A stretch of 24,269 nucleotides of DNA from Lingula anatina (taxonomy: Eukaryota > Brachiopoda > Lingulata > Lingulida > Lingulidae). The notes under the pieces are model-generated. The model saw nothing but the letters and a program-made list of their open reading frames with translations. It searched no databases and was not told the origin of the DNA. Shown one piece after another: positions 1 through 10,528 of the stretch (position 1 is its first letter; every line of letters starts with the position of its first letter). A program made the position numbers and the translations under genes. The DNA is taken from the NCBI RefSeq assembly GCF_001039355.2, contig NW_019774625.1, forward strand, positions 215,465 to 239,733, written 5' to 3'.

Positions 1-17
1 GGGGGGGGGGGGGGGGG
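1..17. repeat. Poly(G) run at the window edge
   Basis: Seventeen G in a row at the first base of the window. Real poly(G) exists elsewhere here (11858-11869), but a sequencing or contig-end artefact is possible. Confidence 0.9.
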
Positions 18-106
18 TAAATGGAGGAAAACAAAATAATACAAAATAGTATTCTATTAATATGCCTGAATGGATAGTGTTTCTTCAAGACCACATTTAC
101 AATAAA

Positions 107-268
107 GTTGATCCGCCAACTAACAGGCCCTTTGATCAAATATGGCCGACTCACTTGAATGCTTTCCGCATAACCCCAGATATTCATTGTCTATTTGGGG
201 ATAACGCTGGAAGCTTTCAAGTAGGTCGGCCATGGTTGATCCGAGGATCTGTTAGTTAGCGGATTAAC
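107..268. mobile_element. 162-bp palindromic element, copy A (GATCCGC family)
   Basis: Begins gttgatccgccaactaacag and ends in the inverted form gttagttagcggattaac. Imperfect pairing continues for about 75 bases per arm through atggccgac and acttgaa to a centre near gatattcattgtctatttg. Similarity extends outward to about 290. Related copies lie at 12057-12200 and 12554-12650. The small open frame across it is incidental. Confidence 0.7.
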
Positions 269-340
269 TTTGTCCGGAATGCGCCCTAAGTGATCAGATC
301 TAAGTGAACCAAAGAAACTAGGTGGCTATTGGCGTGAAGT

Positions 341-342
341 AA

Positions 343-377
<35 letters not shown>

Positions 378-379
378 AT
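341..379. repeat. (AATA)n microsatellite
   Basis: About ten perfect AATA units. Confidence 0.95.
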
Positions 380-860
380 TTACCAAAAACCACGGATACA
401 ATCGTAGGTATGAGCATATTTGATTTTACCTCATTTATGGCAATGAGCCAATGTCCAGTTATGTAAACCAATTGGTAAAAAAACACTGGACCGCATAAAA
501 TAAGAATCAACACGTGATCATGAATAAACTTATCTATGGGCAAGCAGAAGGGGTTTTTTAAGAATGATTAACAGTACCTGCGAGCTTTCACATTATTCTG
601 TTAATAGAACTTTGTGACTAATCTCAAAAAAATTCTAACTACAGCATATCGCTACGTGCAAATAGGAACATGATCCTAATTCTCTTATTTGGACTTTAAG
701 AGCAAACTCCTAGGAGTCTTGAAGAATGCCTCTGTATCAGTGCGACCAGAATTATGATCCTGCTAATATGGCATCACGAGGATGTTCCAAGAAATTCTTA
801 GTAACTTCGTTACGTTATAGGGTTCACGTTAACATGTTTGTTGAAGGCATTAATTGAAAC

Positions 861-893
861 AAAAGAAAGAAAGTAAGAAAGTAAGAAAGAAAA
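861..893. repeat. GAAA-type simple repeat
   Basis: Short imperfect array of GAAA and GTAA units. Confidence 0.85.
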
Positions 894-1141
894 TGAATAA
901 AAAATCTCTAAACGACCGAAGTTGACACTTTTCCTCTGCCACTAGTATATACGGCACATATCGAGTGAAGTAATTACGCGCTTACTGAACTAAATCGTCA
1001 TCTGTCACGCGCCCGTCAAATACAAACGGATGAGGAGTTCTACTCGATCTGCTACGTCGCGTTCACACCGGATCTTTTTTTAATCGAAATGTCTAGCGTT
1101 TTATTATACACTGAAGTTACAATTTTTTGTCTTGCTCCCAG

Positions 1142-1220
1142 TCAGGATAGGACGGCTAAATTTGATACGATTAGATCACCACAGGTAGCAAATCTAGTCA
1201 GTGCTTTGCTAACCATATTG
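1142..1220 (+). CDS. Candidate internal exon of an unknown gene
   Basis: A 79-base segment has both splice signals in strong form: a polypyrimidine tract with cttgctcccag before it (AG 1140-1141) and gtaagtac directly after it (GT 1221). Only one frame is open: it drops one leading base, then reads 26 codons (QDRTAKFDTIRSPQVANLVS and on) ending exactly at the donor. The other two frames have stops. A possible phase-0 partner begins at 1693 after gtgtctttcag (DEIIDWPVNQLAF, then stop), but that acceptor is weaker. No upstream exon was found, so the gene, if real, lies mostly outside the window or has introns I cannot resolve. Product unknown. Confidence 0.3.
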
Positions 1221-3307
1221 GTAAGTACGGTGACGTTTCGATGAACTTCATTTTATGTTTTAAAGCATATGTGCACCATGAATCATTTAAATGACGGCAC
1301 ATTTTCCACGTTTAGCTTCCTTAAAATGCAGTTTATTAATATTTGGCATCTTAAAGACTCTGTGGCGAATCGAATCGTAGTGACTCTTCACAAAAGGAAA
1401 TAGAATTAATCCTAATAATTGAAATCTCTCACACGCTGGAATTCGAACTCTCTAATACCGTTTATCCATCATCAGCCCTTTCATCCTCGTTCAAACAAAC
1501 ATTTTGATTTATCACACAAAAAATAAAAAAAAAATCTAACGGTGGACTTCCAATTCCAATTGTCAGATTTTAGCACCTCCTTTTCAACTCTGTCGGATAC
1601 CTGATGACAAAGGGGGTCGAGAGAGGCAATTTTCATTAAGCAGCGTCTCCTGCCATAAGTTGACCGATATCAAAGAGACGCGTGTCTTTCAGGATGAGAT
1701 AATCGATTGGCCAGTGAATCAATTAGCGTTCTAAATGCCAAACGGACGCTTAGTCATACCGGTACTTGCATAAGGACCTTTTTTTCAAAACCAGTATTCG
1801 GTCTAAGTCGGGAAATCAAATTGGATTTTAAAGCACCGATTTGCATCTAAATATCTCTACAGGTGTCATGGTTTAGAATAGGTGGGGATTTTAACGTGCT
1901 CATATGTCTTTTTGGATATCAAGTGTTGGTGGTCAGTTTTAGACTAAGGTACAATTAAGGTCGCGGTCCGTAGGCCTAATGTCTTTCGGTTAAATTTTCA
2001 GCCTTTTAGACATTTTATCGAATCCGACTCTAACACTTCCAGTCTGGCTAATGGAGTAGAGACATGAGAAAGCTACCACACTAACAAATTAAGTGTGCTA
2101 ACAAATGTTTGCATTGTCAGATCAAGGGACAGAGAATACACGCCTTATTTCCTTCTTTATGGTCGCCATACAGTTACTTGACTTGGGGTTTTTAAACGTT
2201 AAATACGAGATGACAAATGCTTAGACAGCAAACATACTGGAGATGTTCTCCCAGAAATTTACTCAATCGCCCATTAACTTTAAAACTATAAAACAGCACA
2301 ACATATGTATATGCGTTCGATTAATGTAGTTCTTTACAACTTGACATTTCTTTGCCCCCTTTTTCCTGCTGCCCAAGGTGTTTTTTAGAAACAAATTCAA
2401 CAATAAAACTATATCTCGCAACCCTTTAGGTGACTGACAAATTGAACTACATAAGAAAAATTGTATGATTATAAAAATTAAAAAAAAAAAAAAACTAAGA
2501 ATGTGAAAGTCATGGTCAACGGCTTGCGTAAGACGTTGGTGAGTACTTAAGTGAATACAGCTTACTGTCTGAAAAAAAACACAATTGTAATTTCATAAGT
2601 TTTTCTTGTATTATGTGACTCAAGTACACCATTCTTTGAGAAAAAACCCTGATAATTTGTGACAAAATAGAGCACGTTCTATAGACGTGACAATATTTCC
2701 TTTGAAGCTCCGAAAGTCAAAATATACCAATCTATGTGTTGATAAATACTCTATCAACTTATAAACTATCCATTCTATAACTAACACAACTAGGACTAAG
2801 GAAATATATGTATAGTGCGGAACCACACACGGAAGCCAATGTCGGCAACAGATGACGAACAATTTTATTTCTTTCCTATCCCATTTTAAACGTACACGCC
2901 GTATACAAATCGAGGCTTTGACAGCAGGTAAAAATCAATACATTTTCTAATATCCATTGTTATCGAAACAAAATACATCATACAGAAGCCTTGACAGATA
3001 AAACGCTGCTGCGCGTCTCAACCAAGTGCCTTGATGACGTCATGGTTGTTTACCATCCTCAGAAACAGACTCTACTCAAAGTGCCCTGGCGCGTGTATTA
3101 TTCCCTCTCTTGTTTTATATTGAATTTCCCAAACAATTAAGCGCTGCAACACGACAAGTACATAGGGTGAGATGTGTTTCAAAGCTGCAAATATCTCCGT
3201 TATGAGATAATTGCACTTAATTCGAGCGTTTTGACAATCGATATGCAGCGTGTACAGCATCATGTGGGCCAGCATTTAATTCCATTTACATGCTGTGAAT
3301 AAGTAAG

Positions 3308-3540
3308 TGAGAGAGGCAGAGAAGAAGAAGATGATGACTATGATGAAAGAGAGAGAGAGAGAGAAGAGGAAGAAGAGAAGAAAAAAGAAGAAGAAGAGAG
3401 ATAAAAGAAGGAGGAGAAGAAGAAAAAGACAAACAGAGAGAAAAGAAAGAAGAGATGAAAGAAGAAGAAGAAGGAGAAAAAGAAAAGAGATAAAAGAATA
3501 AGAAGAAGAAGAAGAAGAAGAAGAGGGAGAGAGAGAGAGA
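3308..3540. repeat. 230-bp polypurine (GAA/GA) tract
   Basis: Almost all A and G on the plus strand, with only scattered T and C. It mixes GA, GAA and GAAA units and ends in GAAGAA and GAGA arrays. Open frames across it (a Lys/Arg/Glu string on one strand, Ser/Phe/Leu on the other) are a by-product of composition. Confidence 0.95.
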
Positions 3541-3544
3541 TCTC

Positions 3545-3980
3545 CAGTGTGGTGCAGATAGAATCCGTAACTTCACGCTGCCGTTTGCACTCTACATAAG
3601 ACTGACTACACCTCTACCTCTCCATGTTATGAGGTTTATTCAAAGTCAGTTAATTGTACCTGCGACGGCGTTCAAATAGACGACCCAATTGCAAATTAAA
3701 GCATGCCTTGTTCTTGAAATAAAAAGAACCATAATCATAATATGCAATAATATCCAGATAGCAAGTGTCACATTCAGTTGTATGTTGTAATGCATCACCG
3801 GCATAGATACAAATACAACAGTTGAGTCGGCGGTGAAAGGATCAATAAAAAGCTTTTAACGCGTTAGGCCCCTAAAGTCAGCGACCAGGGACAGCTACAG
3901 GCAGCCAGTGCAAGCGATCAGCGGCCGGATACGACGCAGTGGCGCGGCTGCAGCATCTTGGCTGGCAAGGAAGAAACGCA
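3545..3980. other. Intervening sequence with a local GC- and CpG-rich patch
   Basis: AT-rich up to about 3855. About 3860-3965 is then clearly GC-rich with CGCG, CGGCCG and several CpG. This could be an unannotated promoter or exon; a frame from 3868 stays open into the next repeat. No product recognised. Confidence 0.35.
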
Positions 3981-3983
3981 CGC

Positions 3984-4180
3984 ACGGATGGGTAGATGGG
4001 AGAAGAGGTTAGGGATGGATGAAAGAAAGAATGAACGAATGGTAATATTTATAGATGAATGGAAGGTGGACAGACGAATGAAGAATGAGAAATGGACGAG
4101 TTATGGCTGGATGTATAGATGTATGGACCGGAAGAATGGCCTCAATTAATTTAATTTACTATCTTCTGATTGGATAGATG
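3984..4180. repeat. Degenerate GGAT/GAAT tetranucleotide array, first block
   Basis: Many ATGG, GATG, GAAT and GATA words in loose tetranucleotide phase. The 63-codon open frame across it is rich in Met, Lys, Arg and Trp, as expected from the repeat. Confidence 0.75.
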
Positions 4181-4607
4181 ACTAGTTTGCCTCACACTTT
4201 CCATCTAAATTCAATCTCCCGCATCCCTGTAACCGATCCAGGAATAAATTACTTACTGCACACAGATAGGATTGATATAAACCGTTTGTATACATGGTAT
4301 ATAATAGTCATCAATTCAACTACCCGTATCATACACTGTACAACCGTATCATTGGCTGTTTTTCACAATGTTGGCTACTGCGCCACAAGTAATAACATAT
4401 TGCAACTCGAATAGCAAGGAAAAAAATTAAAGAAGAATAATGAAACCCTCGCTCTTTCAACCTGTCATTGGTTGCATTGACTCTGTCAAAAAGCTATTGT
4501 AGGCATAAATCCCTTCTTTTCATCAAAAATAAATATTTGATAGCTTGAATCAGCGCTGACAGTTGCGCTAATGGCGCTGTGTTCGGAAGGGCGGACGGGG
4601 CGGGAGA
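4181..4607. other. Spacer between the two GGAT arrays
   Basis: AT-rich single-copy-looking sequence. A 78-codon open frame at 4178-4414 has no recognisable features. Nothing else seen. Confidence 0.5.
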
Positions 4608-4780
4608 GCGGACAGATAGATGGATACATGGATATATGGACATATGGACAGATGGAGAGGAAGAAAGGGTAAACGAACGGATAACAGGGTGGAGGGACAA
4701 ACAGGTGGATACGGCTGGTCTGGATGGGTGGATGTATAGTTGGATAGATGGATACACGGATAAAGAAACGGATAAATAAA
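4608..4780. repeat. Degenerate GGAT/GATA tetranucleotide array, second block
   Basis: Same type as 3984-4180: ATGGATA, CATGGATA and GACAGATGG words repeated with drift. Open frames on both strands here are repeat-driven. Confidence 0.8.
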
Positions 4781-4789
4781 TTGATATAA

Positions 4790-5877
4790 ATTAATAGATC
4801 AATAATGGATGTACACTGTGTGAATGGATTTACAATTATCAGTCGGATATAGGAATATATTGGTGTACTTAACCCTCCTCTGATGAAATAAAAATTACAA
4901 GATCAGGACGGATATGGCATCGGCTTGCAAGGTGTGATAAAATGAAAATGCACCTGGGGCCTTAGACCTGCAAAAGGTGACATCACACGTAAAACCAGGT
5001 GTGCTCACACCATGGCGTTTCGTGTTGCCCCTATATGCCGTAACCTAAATTGACTATTTTGAAATTACGCACTGAATACACCCCTTTAATCCAGCGTTCT
5101 TTTCTCCTAATTACTGCCTTTATAATGCTGAATTATTAATTCGGGTTATGTATCATATTTCTCTATGACCGCTTGCCCTACAATATGCACAACGCTAATC
5201 ACTATGGTAAACGATTTTTCTCAATTGATCAAATGCCATTATCATAATATATACATTTCCATTATTTAACTGTATGTACACAACGCGATCACCCCGTTAA
5301 GGTTTTGGAACTAATTGCCACAAATAGTTTCATTCCCTTCGCTGGCCGATAGCATTATATTTTTTCTGTTTCTTCTGACAATTAACTGTTTCAGCGGGGA
5401 AATGAGTGACTGCGTCCCGATATATATCAAATTTGCCTTAACCGCAAATACCCATATGGGGCTAATGCAAATATTACCATTAATTAAAAAACCTTATCAA
5501 CCATTCTCTAGCCTCCGTACTGCTTCTGTTGAACTCCAGTATTGTACTTAACAATAACATAAAACCAAGGAAGCGCGTTTAACAAGTGCACAGTTTAATT
5601 TAAATATGACGTGGAAGTTTATCTTTACCTCGTAAGGTGTCGCATTTGAAACAGTCATCCCAGAATCCACTTAGTGCGCTGTAAAATTTGATAAACTGTG
5701 CATTGAACCAAAAATGTCCCAATCAGGTTAGGTTCAGTCAGTCCAATCTTTTATCTACATGATAACAACATGACGAGTCGCAGTATCTTTGTTGTACCAC
5801 ATACAAATGCGGAAATACTGTATATGCATTGTCACGTACCAGCAGGTTTATGAAATTTCGCGTTTGCAAGCGGCAAT
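4790..5877. other. Gene-free AT-rich stretch
   Basis: No credible gene. An acceptor-like ttaactgtttcag occurs at about 5382-5394, but no matching donor or conserved-looking protein follows. A loose 12-bp inverted pair around tgcacagttta (5590s and 5690s) is too short to call an element. Confidence 0.5.
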
Positions 5878-5917
5878 CACACACACACACACACGCACAC
5901 ACACACACACACACACA
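5878..5917. repeat. (CA)n microsatellite
   Basis: About 20 CA units with one CG interruption, followed by a CG-rich Z-DNA-prone stretch (gtcgcgcgcatgcacacacg). Confidence 0.97.
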
Positions 5918-7845
5918 GTCGCGCGCATGCACACACGCTCAAACATCTTGGTGTCACGAGCCATTTCATCAACAATAAATTCAGCAATCCTCCTAGGAAA
6001 CTATACGAAAACTCACCATTGTGCTTTGCTTCGAACGCTCGCCTTCAGACTAGACACTATATTAGTACCTCTGTATTATCAGCACTTAAGGCCGCGTTGC
6101 AACCAGATGTTCATCCGCCAATTAATCCCTGGCGTATTGATATTCATTTATCTTCTCTCTGTAGCTTTGTCCTATTGATTAACAAGCCTGGGATTCAGTC
6201 AACAGTTAATTCCAATTTATTTGGCGGATATTTGCGGTAGATGACTACGTTTGATAAAAGCAGACGACAGGGATTTAAACGCAGGCGAACTAACGTAGAA
6301 CAGCAGACGATCAGCGGGACCTCTCGTCTTTTTTTTTTTCAACATTGTATCCCTGCGCCTGTGTCGCAGTGCGATTTATGGTGATGTCACTCATATCTAT
6401 AATTTGATTAATTATTAATACAGCAAGATAAAAGCTTAATCAACTCTTAATCTGAATAAAGACCTTTGTTATTGTGTTGAGTTAATCAGCCATGTTATTT
6501 TCCTCCCTTTTCTCTCTGCCTCCATTTGTCTGGAATATAATATTTAACTGCGCCTTAAATCATCTTTTTTGATCTTGGAAACACAATTTTAATATTCAGT
6601 GACACGTAACATCTGACAACACACTATCCATTGGGGAAAAATCGCATTTTTGCTCAAAACAAAAATGCAAAGAATAGATGTAATCCTAGACCTTAACTCG
6701 GTATAGGCCAAGATAAGAAAATATAGACAACATTTTCAAAAATCGTTTTGATTTTACCGCGAGATAAACGATTGGGTATGATGATAATAAAACACAAGCT
6801 GAGATATTTTCATACTGTTAGAATTATAAAATTAAATAAAAATCAGTTATATTTATTGTTATATTTTCACCTTGTATTTTATAAACATCGTATATGCTAC
6901 AACTACCAAGCTAATGAACACATTTGCTCATTTTTGAGGTATGCAATTAATGATAAACTTGAGAAATGTGTCGATCCCAATTTTCCCGAATTTCTTATAC
7001 AGCTGCCTGATGCCCCTGTACGATCCAGGCTGTCCTTCGTTTTCGTTCAACCTGAAACGGAGGTTGGATGGTGGATAAAACCCTTCCCGTTCTCTTTTAC
7101 CAGTTAAATGGCCCCACCAATGACGGTGACTTTTTAATAAGCGTCTTACTCATCACTCTCTGTCTTACAACATTTCAAAAAACAAGCTTGTTTCAATTTT
7201 TTTATGATCATGGTCCTTTCCTTTGTTATGCGTCATAACATAAGGGGTTGCAAACGGTCTTTGACTTTACAAATGCGATAGGTGTGACATCGGTGACTGT
7301 GCGCAATAACTGCATTGTGTTGATCGAGCAAATATGAAAGTCATCAACAATGGCATATTCCCCCTGATGGCAATAGCTTGATAGAATTTGAGTTAGAATT
7401 TGTCCATTTGTGATAATTTTATTAAAGTGGCAATACCAGCCGTAATATTATAACGTTCCACAGTATTGTACTACCAAAATGTATTATTTATTGCAATTTT
7501 GATCATGCAGTCAGTCTATTTTTCGTTCTCAATTTCGTGAAATCCGTTCAGGAAAAAATATGGTTACAAATCCATGATAACCAAGGATAACTTTTCAGTT
7601 GCAAAACTTCAATGGGGAAATTATGATATGAAAGGCTATAATGTGGTTTTATTTATTTATTTTATTTATGTATCTCAATGCTCAACTACGCCTTCTTATA
7701 CACGTAACCCTCTAATTCAAACCAAGTGAAAAAAGAGATTTCATCATTTCTTTAAAGTTAAACTAAAAATTAAAATATAAATTCAAAACAATCTGGTAAA
7801 ATACAAGAAACCGATGCATTAGATATTGCTGTTATAAAAGCGGTA
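5918..7845. other. Gene-free AT-rich stretch
   Basis: No supported gene. The longest plus-strand frame, 119 codons at 6748-7107, begins at a TTG, is Tyr/Leu/Lys-rich in its first half and matches nothing I know. A 9-bp inverted pair, atccgccaa/ttggcggat (about 6114 and 6222), is noted only. Confidence 0.5.
7648..7666 (-). terminator. Candidate polyadenylation signals for the amine oxidase gene
   Basis: The plus strand has four overlapping TTTATT words, that is AATAAA on the minus strand, at 7648, 7652, 7656 and 7661. This is the first clear AATAAA cluster found downstream of the stop codon at 8345, implying a 3' UTR of about 0.7 kb. The cluster is also a TTTA microsatellite, so the call is tentative. 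Confidence 0.35.
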
Positions 7846-8013
7846 CCGGTATAACAGGAATGGAAGTCCTAGGAACGGAGGTACCGGCTCCCACATGATA
7901 AGTACAGGTTACGGATTAGTTTTTTGGGGATAAGGATACGGGAAAAATACCACCTGTGCAAAGCAATGGGAAGCGGACAACGATTACTAGTGGACTTCCA
8001 TTTTTCACACCGG
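7846..8013. mobile_element. 168-bp inverted-repeat element (MITE-like)
   Basis: The left end (7846-7872, starting ccggtataacag and containing atggaagtcc) is inverted at 7987-8013 (ggacttccat, ending cacaccgg). About 20 of 27 bases match. TA lies next to both ends. It sits in the 3' flank of the amine oxidase gene. Confidence 0.5.
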
Positions 8014-8344
8014 TAAGTAAATTAACGGACATTCATCATGTGCATCCTCGGACAGGAAATGATCGTCATTAGATGCTCCTCAGAATGTCCTGTAGAGAAG
8101 GGATCTGCATAGATCTACTTAAGAACAAAGCAGTTCACACACAACTTGTTCACTAATCTCCAAGTCTCGCGTGAAAAGACGTGAGTAAGGAATGACGCAT
8201 GCGCAATTCATGGGAAAGTTCGTGCACGGTACGCGAAGATGTTCTATTTCTTATTGATCTAAACGTCCTTACTTCAAATAAAGTTCAACAACAAAAGGAT
8301 ATCAGAGGTTTGTTTTTGAGAGTCACTGTTGTAGAATTCCTACT
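8014..8344 (-). other. Probable 3' UTR of the amine oxidase gene
   Basis: Downstream of the TAA stop on the minus strand. No reading frame or structure recognised; AT-rich. Assignment as UTR is inferred from the position of the candidate poly(A) signals at 7648-7666. Confidence 0.4.
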
Positions 8345-10163
8345 TTAGTTTTCGTCGCGGTACCTGTGCACTACAGCATCGCGTGACGTCATGGACGGGT
8401 CTTCGTCAAAGAAATTTAGAGGTGCAAGAATGACCGACAATTGTTTGCCAGGAGTGGTTGTCACCGGGACGTCCTCCGCGACCGGGATATGATGAAGTCC
8501 GATGCAGGCCCAGACCACCAAATCTTCATTCACAATTGCTTGGTTATCTTCGTAAAAATTGGAAAACTTTCTGACAGGTCGATAGGGGTCGCCCTGGGTC
8601 CACAAGGTGGCAGACGTGTCCTCGTCATCTTTGTAGCGCGTGACCACGAGCTGATGGCGTGCCCAAGACACGCCGTTTTCGAAGTACCACCCATCTGGGA
8701 AGAGCTTCTTGGAGAAGTTGGGCGAGTAAATGCGATAGCCACGCGGATAGCCATTCGAGTTGTTTGTTCTCTCATTGTACATCACGTAATACTTGGGTTC
8801 GTTAAAATTGTAATCAATCAGAGCTTCCCTCTCTGTTCTTCTTAAATTCCTTTCCATATATCTTTGCTTCATTGCCACATTTCGCCCGCGGATCAGTTCG
8901 TTCCGTTGGGTCTCATCAAGCTTCAAATCCCACGTCTCAAATAAATTTCGTTGGCCACCGATATCGAAGTCGATTTTAAAGTTGAACAAATGGTGGTGAA
9001 GGTTCCCCGTGATGCCAAAATCCCTGTCAATGTAGAAGCCGTACTTGGAATCGTCGCGAGTTGTAAACGCTTGAATGTAGCCAGTCGAAGAGACTTTGGT
9101 TTCTATGACGCCATTCGGATGGAAAACGTAGTCAAAAACGTAGTCATAGTTCCACACAGTGGCGATGCCGCGTAAAACCAAAACAGTACCGGCCATGCTG
9201 AAGCGGTAGTAGTAAGGGTCCTCGAGGTCCGGCTGGAGAGGGAAGAAGTTCATGGAGTGATGCCGACGGACTGGCAATGCCGTGTTGTGCTCAAAGAGAC
9301 ACAGGGCGTCCGCGTGGGTTTTGGCGTCTCCGGAAACACTGTCAAAGAAGGTGTTGTTAAAGTACACGGCGTTATCAGGGCAGTCGTAGCCTTTCACTAC
9401 AGGGAAATGGAGCGCGCCAAGGGAGAAGCCAGCGTCAACGTATTGGATTAAGATCCCTTCGGGAGCGTCGCCAGAGTACAAAACGGCCACGTCAGACATG
9501 CTGACCTCATACGCAATCCGCTCTCCTCTGAAGCGAACGTCCATCAGTTGTAGCCCATTCACGGTGCGCAGCCGGAAGTTGAACTCCCAATCCATGTACT
9601 TTACATGCTGTCCGTCGACTTGGAAACGTCTGCCGTCCGGCTCAACCTGCATTGGGGGTCTTTTAGGGCTTCCCTGGGGTTCTTTCTTGTCACGTGCTTC
9701 CGGTGATCCGTGAGTGGCGCCTCCTGGGGGAAAAGGGTATTTACGGATTTCCCGCTGACGTGTCGTTATATAGATATCGAGCACTTCCTCGGCCGTGCGG
9801 TGAGAGATTCCTTCATAGTACACTGAGTCCAGAACGAACTGGTTGGGATCGTTTGTGCCACAGGTTACGAGCAAGCGCAGACTCGTCGGCCAGACGTAAT
9901 ACCCGTCAACATTATTGCGGAAGAACCAAATAATAGCCTTCCTATCCCCAGACTCGATACCCCTTGGGATGTAAGCGATCCTTAAGCATTTGTCTCCGCA
10001 ATCGTCGCCGTACCAATATCCGTAACTTTGCTCAAGCAGAGGGCGCAGTTTTCCCAAGATAGGCCGAACAAATTTCTCCAGTGCTGTCATTTCTACAGGG
10101 TCCATTGGCCGGCTATTCCACGGGATTTGCTTGGTCTGAGCCGAGTTGTTTAACAAGGCAAAC
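8345..10163 (-). CDS. AOC: Copper-containing amine oxidase, exon 2 (catalytic core and C-terminus)
   Basis: Topaquinone/copper amine oxidase of the AOC (SSAO/VAP-1) family: it oxidises primary amines to aldehydes, releasing ammonia and hydrogen peroxide. Numbering the spliced 760-residue protein (human AOC3 is about 763), this exon gives residues 156-760. Seen directly: the cofactor motif TVWNYDY with Tyr494 as the topaquinone precursor; Asp398 in YVDAGFSLG as catalytic base; copper ligands His544 and His546 in GNLHHHL and His713 in LHHIPVAED; likely calcium ligands Asp553, Asp555 and Asp702; and a Cys416/Cys443 pair at the family disulfide positions. The frame is intact to a TAA stop. The exon starts after an acceptor (tttcag|G) at 10165-10164; the leading G completes the Met codon split by the intron. 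It ends soon after FFDEDP, so the Cys-rich tail of AOC3 is absent. Its GC content is visibly higher than the flanks. The family call is very secure; substrate preference cannot be read. Confidence 0.97.
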
Positions 10164-10193
10164 CTGAAATAAAAACCACGTTAAAGAAGCGTA

Positions 10194-10241
<48 letters not shown>
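10194..10241. repeat. (TAA)n microsatellite in the amine oxidase intron
   Basis: About 16 uninterrupted units of TAA/AAT, close to the acceptor side of the intron. Likely length-polymorphic. Confidence 0.95.
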
Positions 10242-10242
<1 letters not shown>

Positions 10243-10263
10243 GTAATAATAACTTCTAATTTT

Positions 10264-10400
10264 AGCTAAAGAATCAAGTTCATTTAAAATATTCAGTAGG
10301 CTTAACAAAAAAAGGAACAAAACTTACAATTTAAAGCTAAAAAATCAAGTTCATTAAAATATTCAGTAGGCTTAACATAAGGATCAAACGTACAATTTTT
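10264..10400. repeat. Two-copy tandem duplication, period about 71 bp
   Basis: Both units begin AGCTAAA, share the block atattcagtaggcttaaca, and end in acaattt. They differ by small indels and substitutions, so this is a local duplication within the intron that has since diverged. Confidence 0.85.
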
Positions 10401-10528
10401 AATCAATCTTTTTATCTATTATAATGTTTGAAATTACTGAACTGTTTTCTTTTCTTCTTTACACAATTTTTATACAAAAATTCCCATATGAAAGTCAATA
10501 CCATGATTCCATGAGTACTACGTCTTAC

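Larger units (their letters stand above)
269..3300. other. Gene-poor stretch
   Basis: Apart from the two simple repeats, the candidate exon at 1142-1220 and an A15 run (2480-2494), I see no convincing gene. A full consensus CRE word, TGACGTCA, lies at 3035-3042 with no gene recognised beside it. Short open frames at 2620-2862 and 3072-3275 show no features. Confidence 0.6.
10164..10528 (-). other. Intron of the amine oxidase gene (365 bp)
   Basis: GT-AG intron read on the minus strand: donor GTAAGA at 10528-10523 and acceptor tttcag ending at 10164. It splits the Met155 codon after its second base. It holds a TAA-type trinucleotide array (10194-10241) and two tandem, diverged copies of a segment of about 70 bp (10264-10334 and 10335-10400). 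Nothing coding was seen inside. Confidence 0.9.

Noticed and set aside
1430-1465. tRNA T-loop-like GTTCGAAT on the minus strand
   Set aside because: The flanking bases do not form a T stem, and no D arm, anticodon arm or acceptor stem is present.
3307-3501. 64-codon Lys/Arg/Glu-rich frame
   Set aside because: Produced entirely by the GA/GAA simple repeat.
5580-5710. Inverted pair around tgcacagttta
   Set aside because: About 11-12 matching bases in AT-rich DNA is too little; the rest does not pair.
5789-6178. 129-codon frame across the CA microsatellite
   Set aside because: Its middle is a His-Thr string from CA repeats and the rest has no recognisable features.
6114-6230. atccgccaa/ttggcggat inverted pair, 117 bp apart
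   Set aside because: Only 9-bp arms and no further pairing or target duplication convincing enough to call an element.
6748-7107. 119-codon frame
   Set aside because: Starts with TTG, has low-complexity AT-rich codons and no recognised domain; a splice-like site inside has no partner.
8384-8391. Full CRE word TGACGTCA
   Set aside because: Lies inside the amine oxidase coding exon near its C-terminus, so most likely incidental.
8441-9933. Several open frames on the plus strand and one extra minus frame within the amine oxidase exon
   Set aside because: They are antisense or alternate-frame shadows of the conserved amine oxidase coding sequence.
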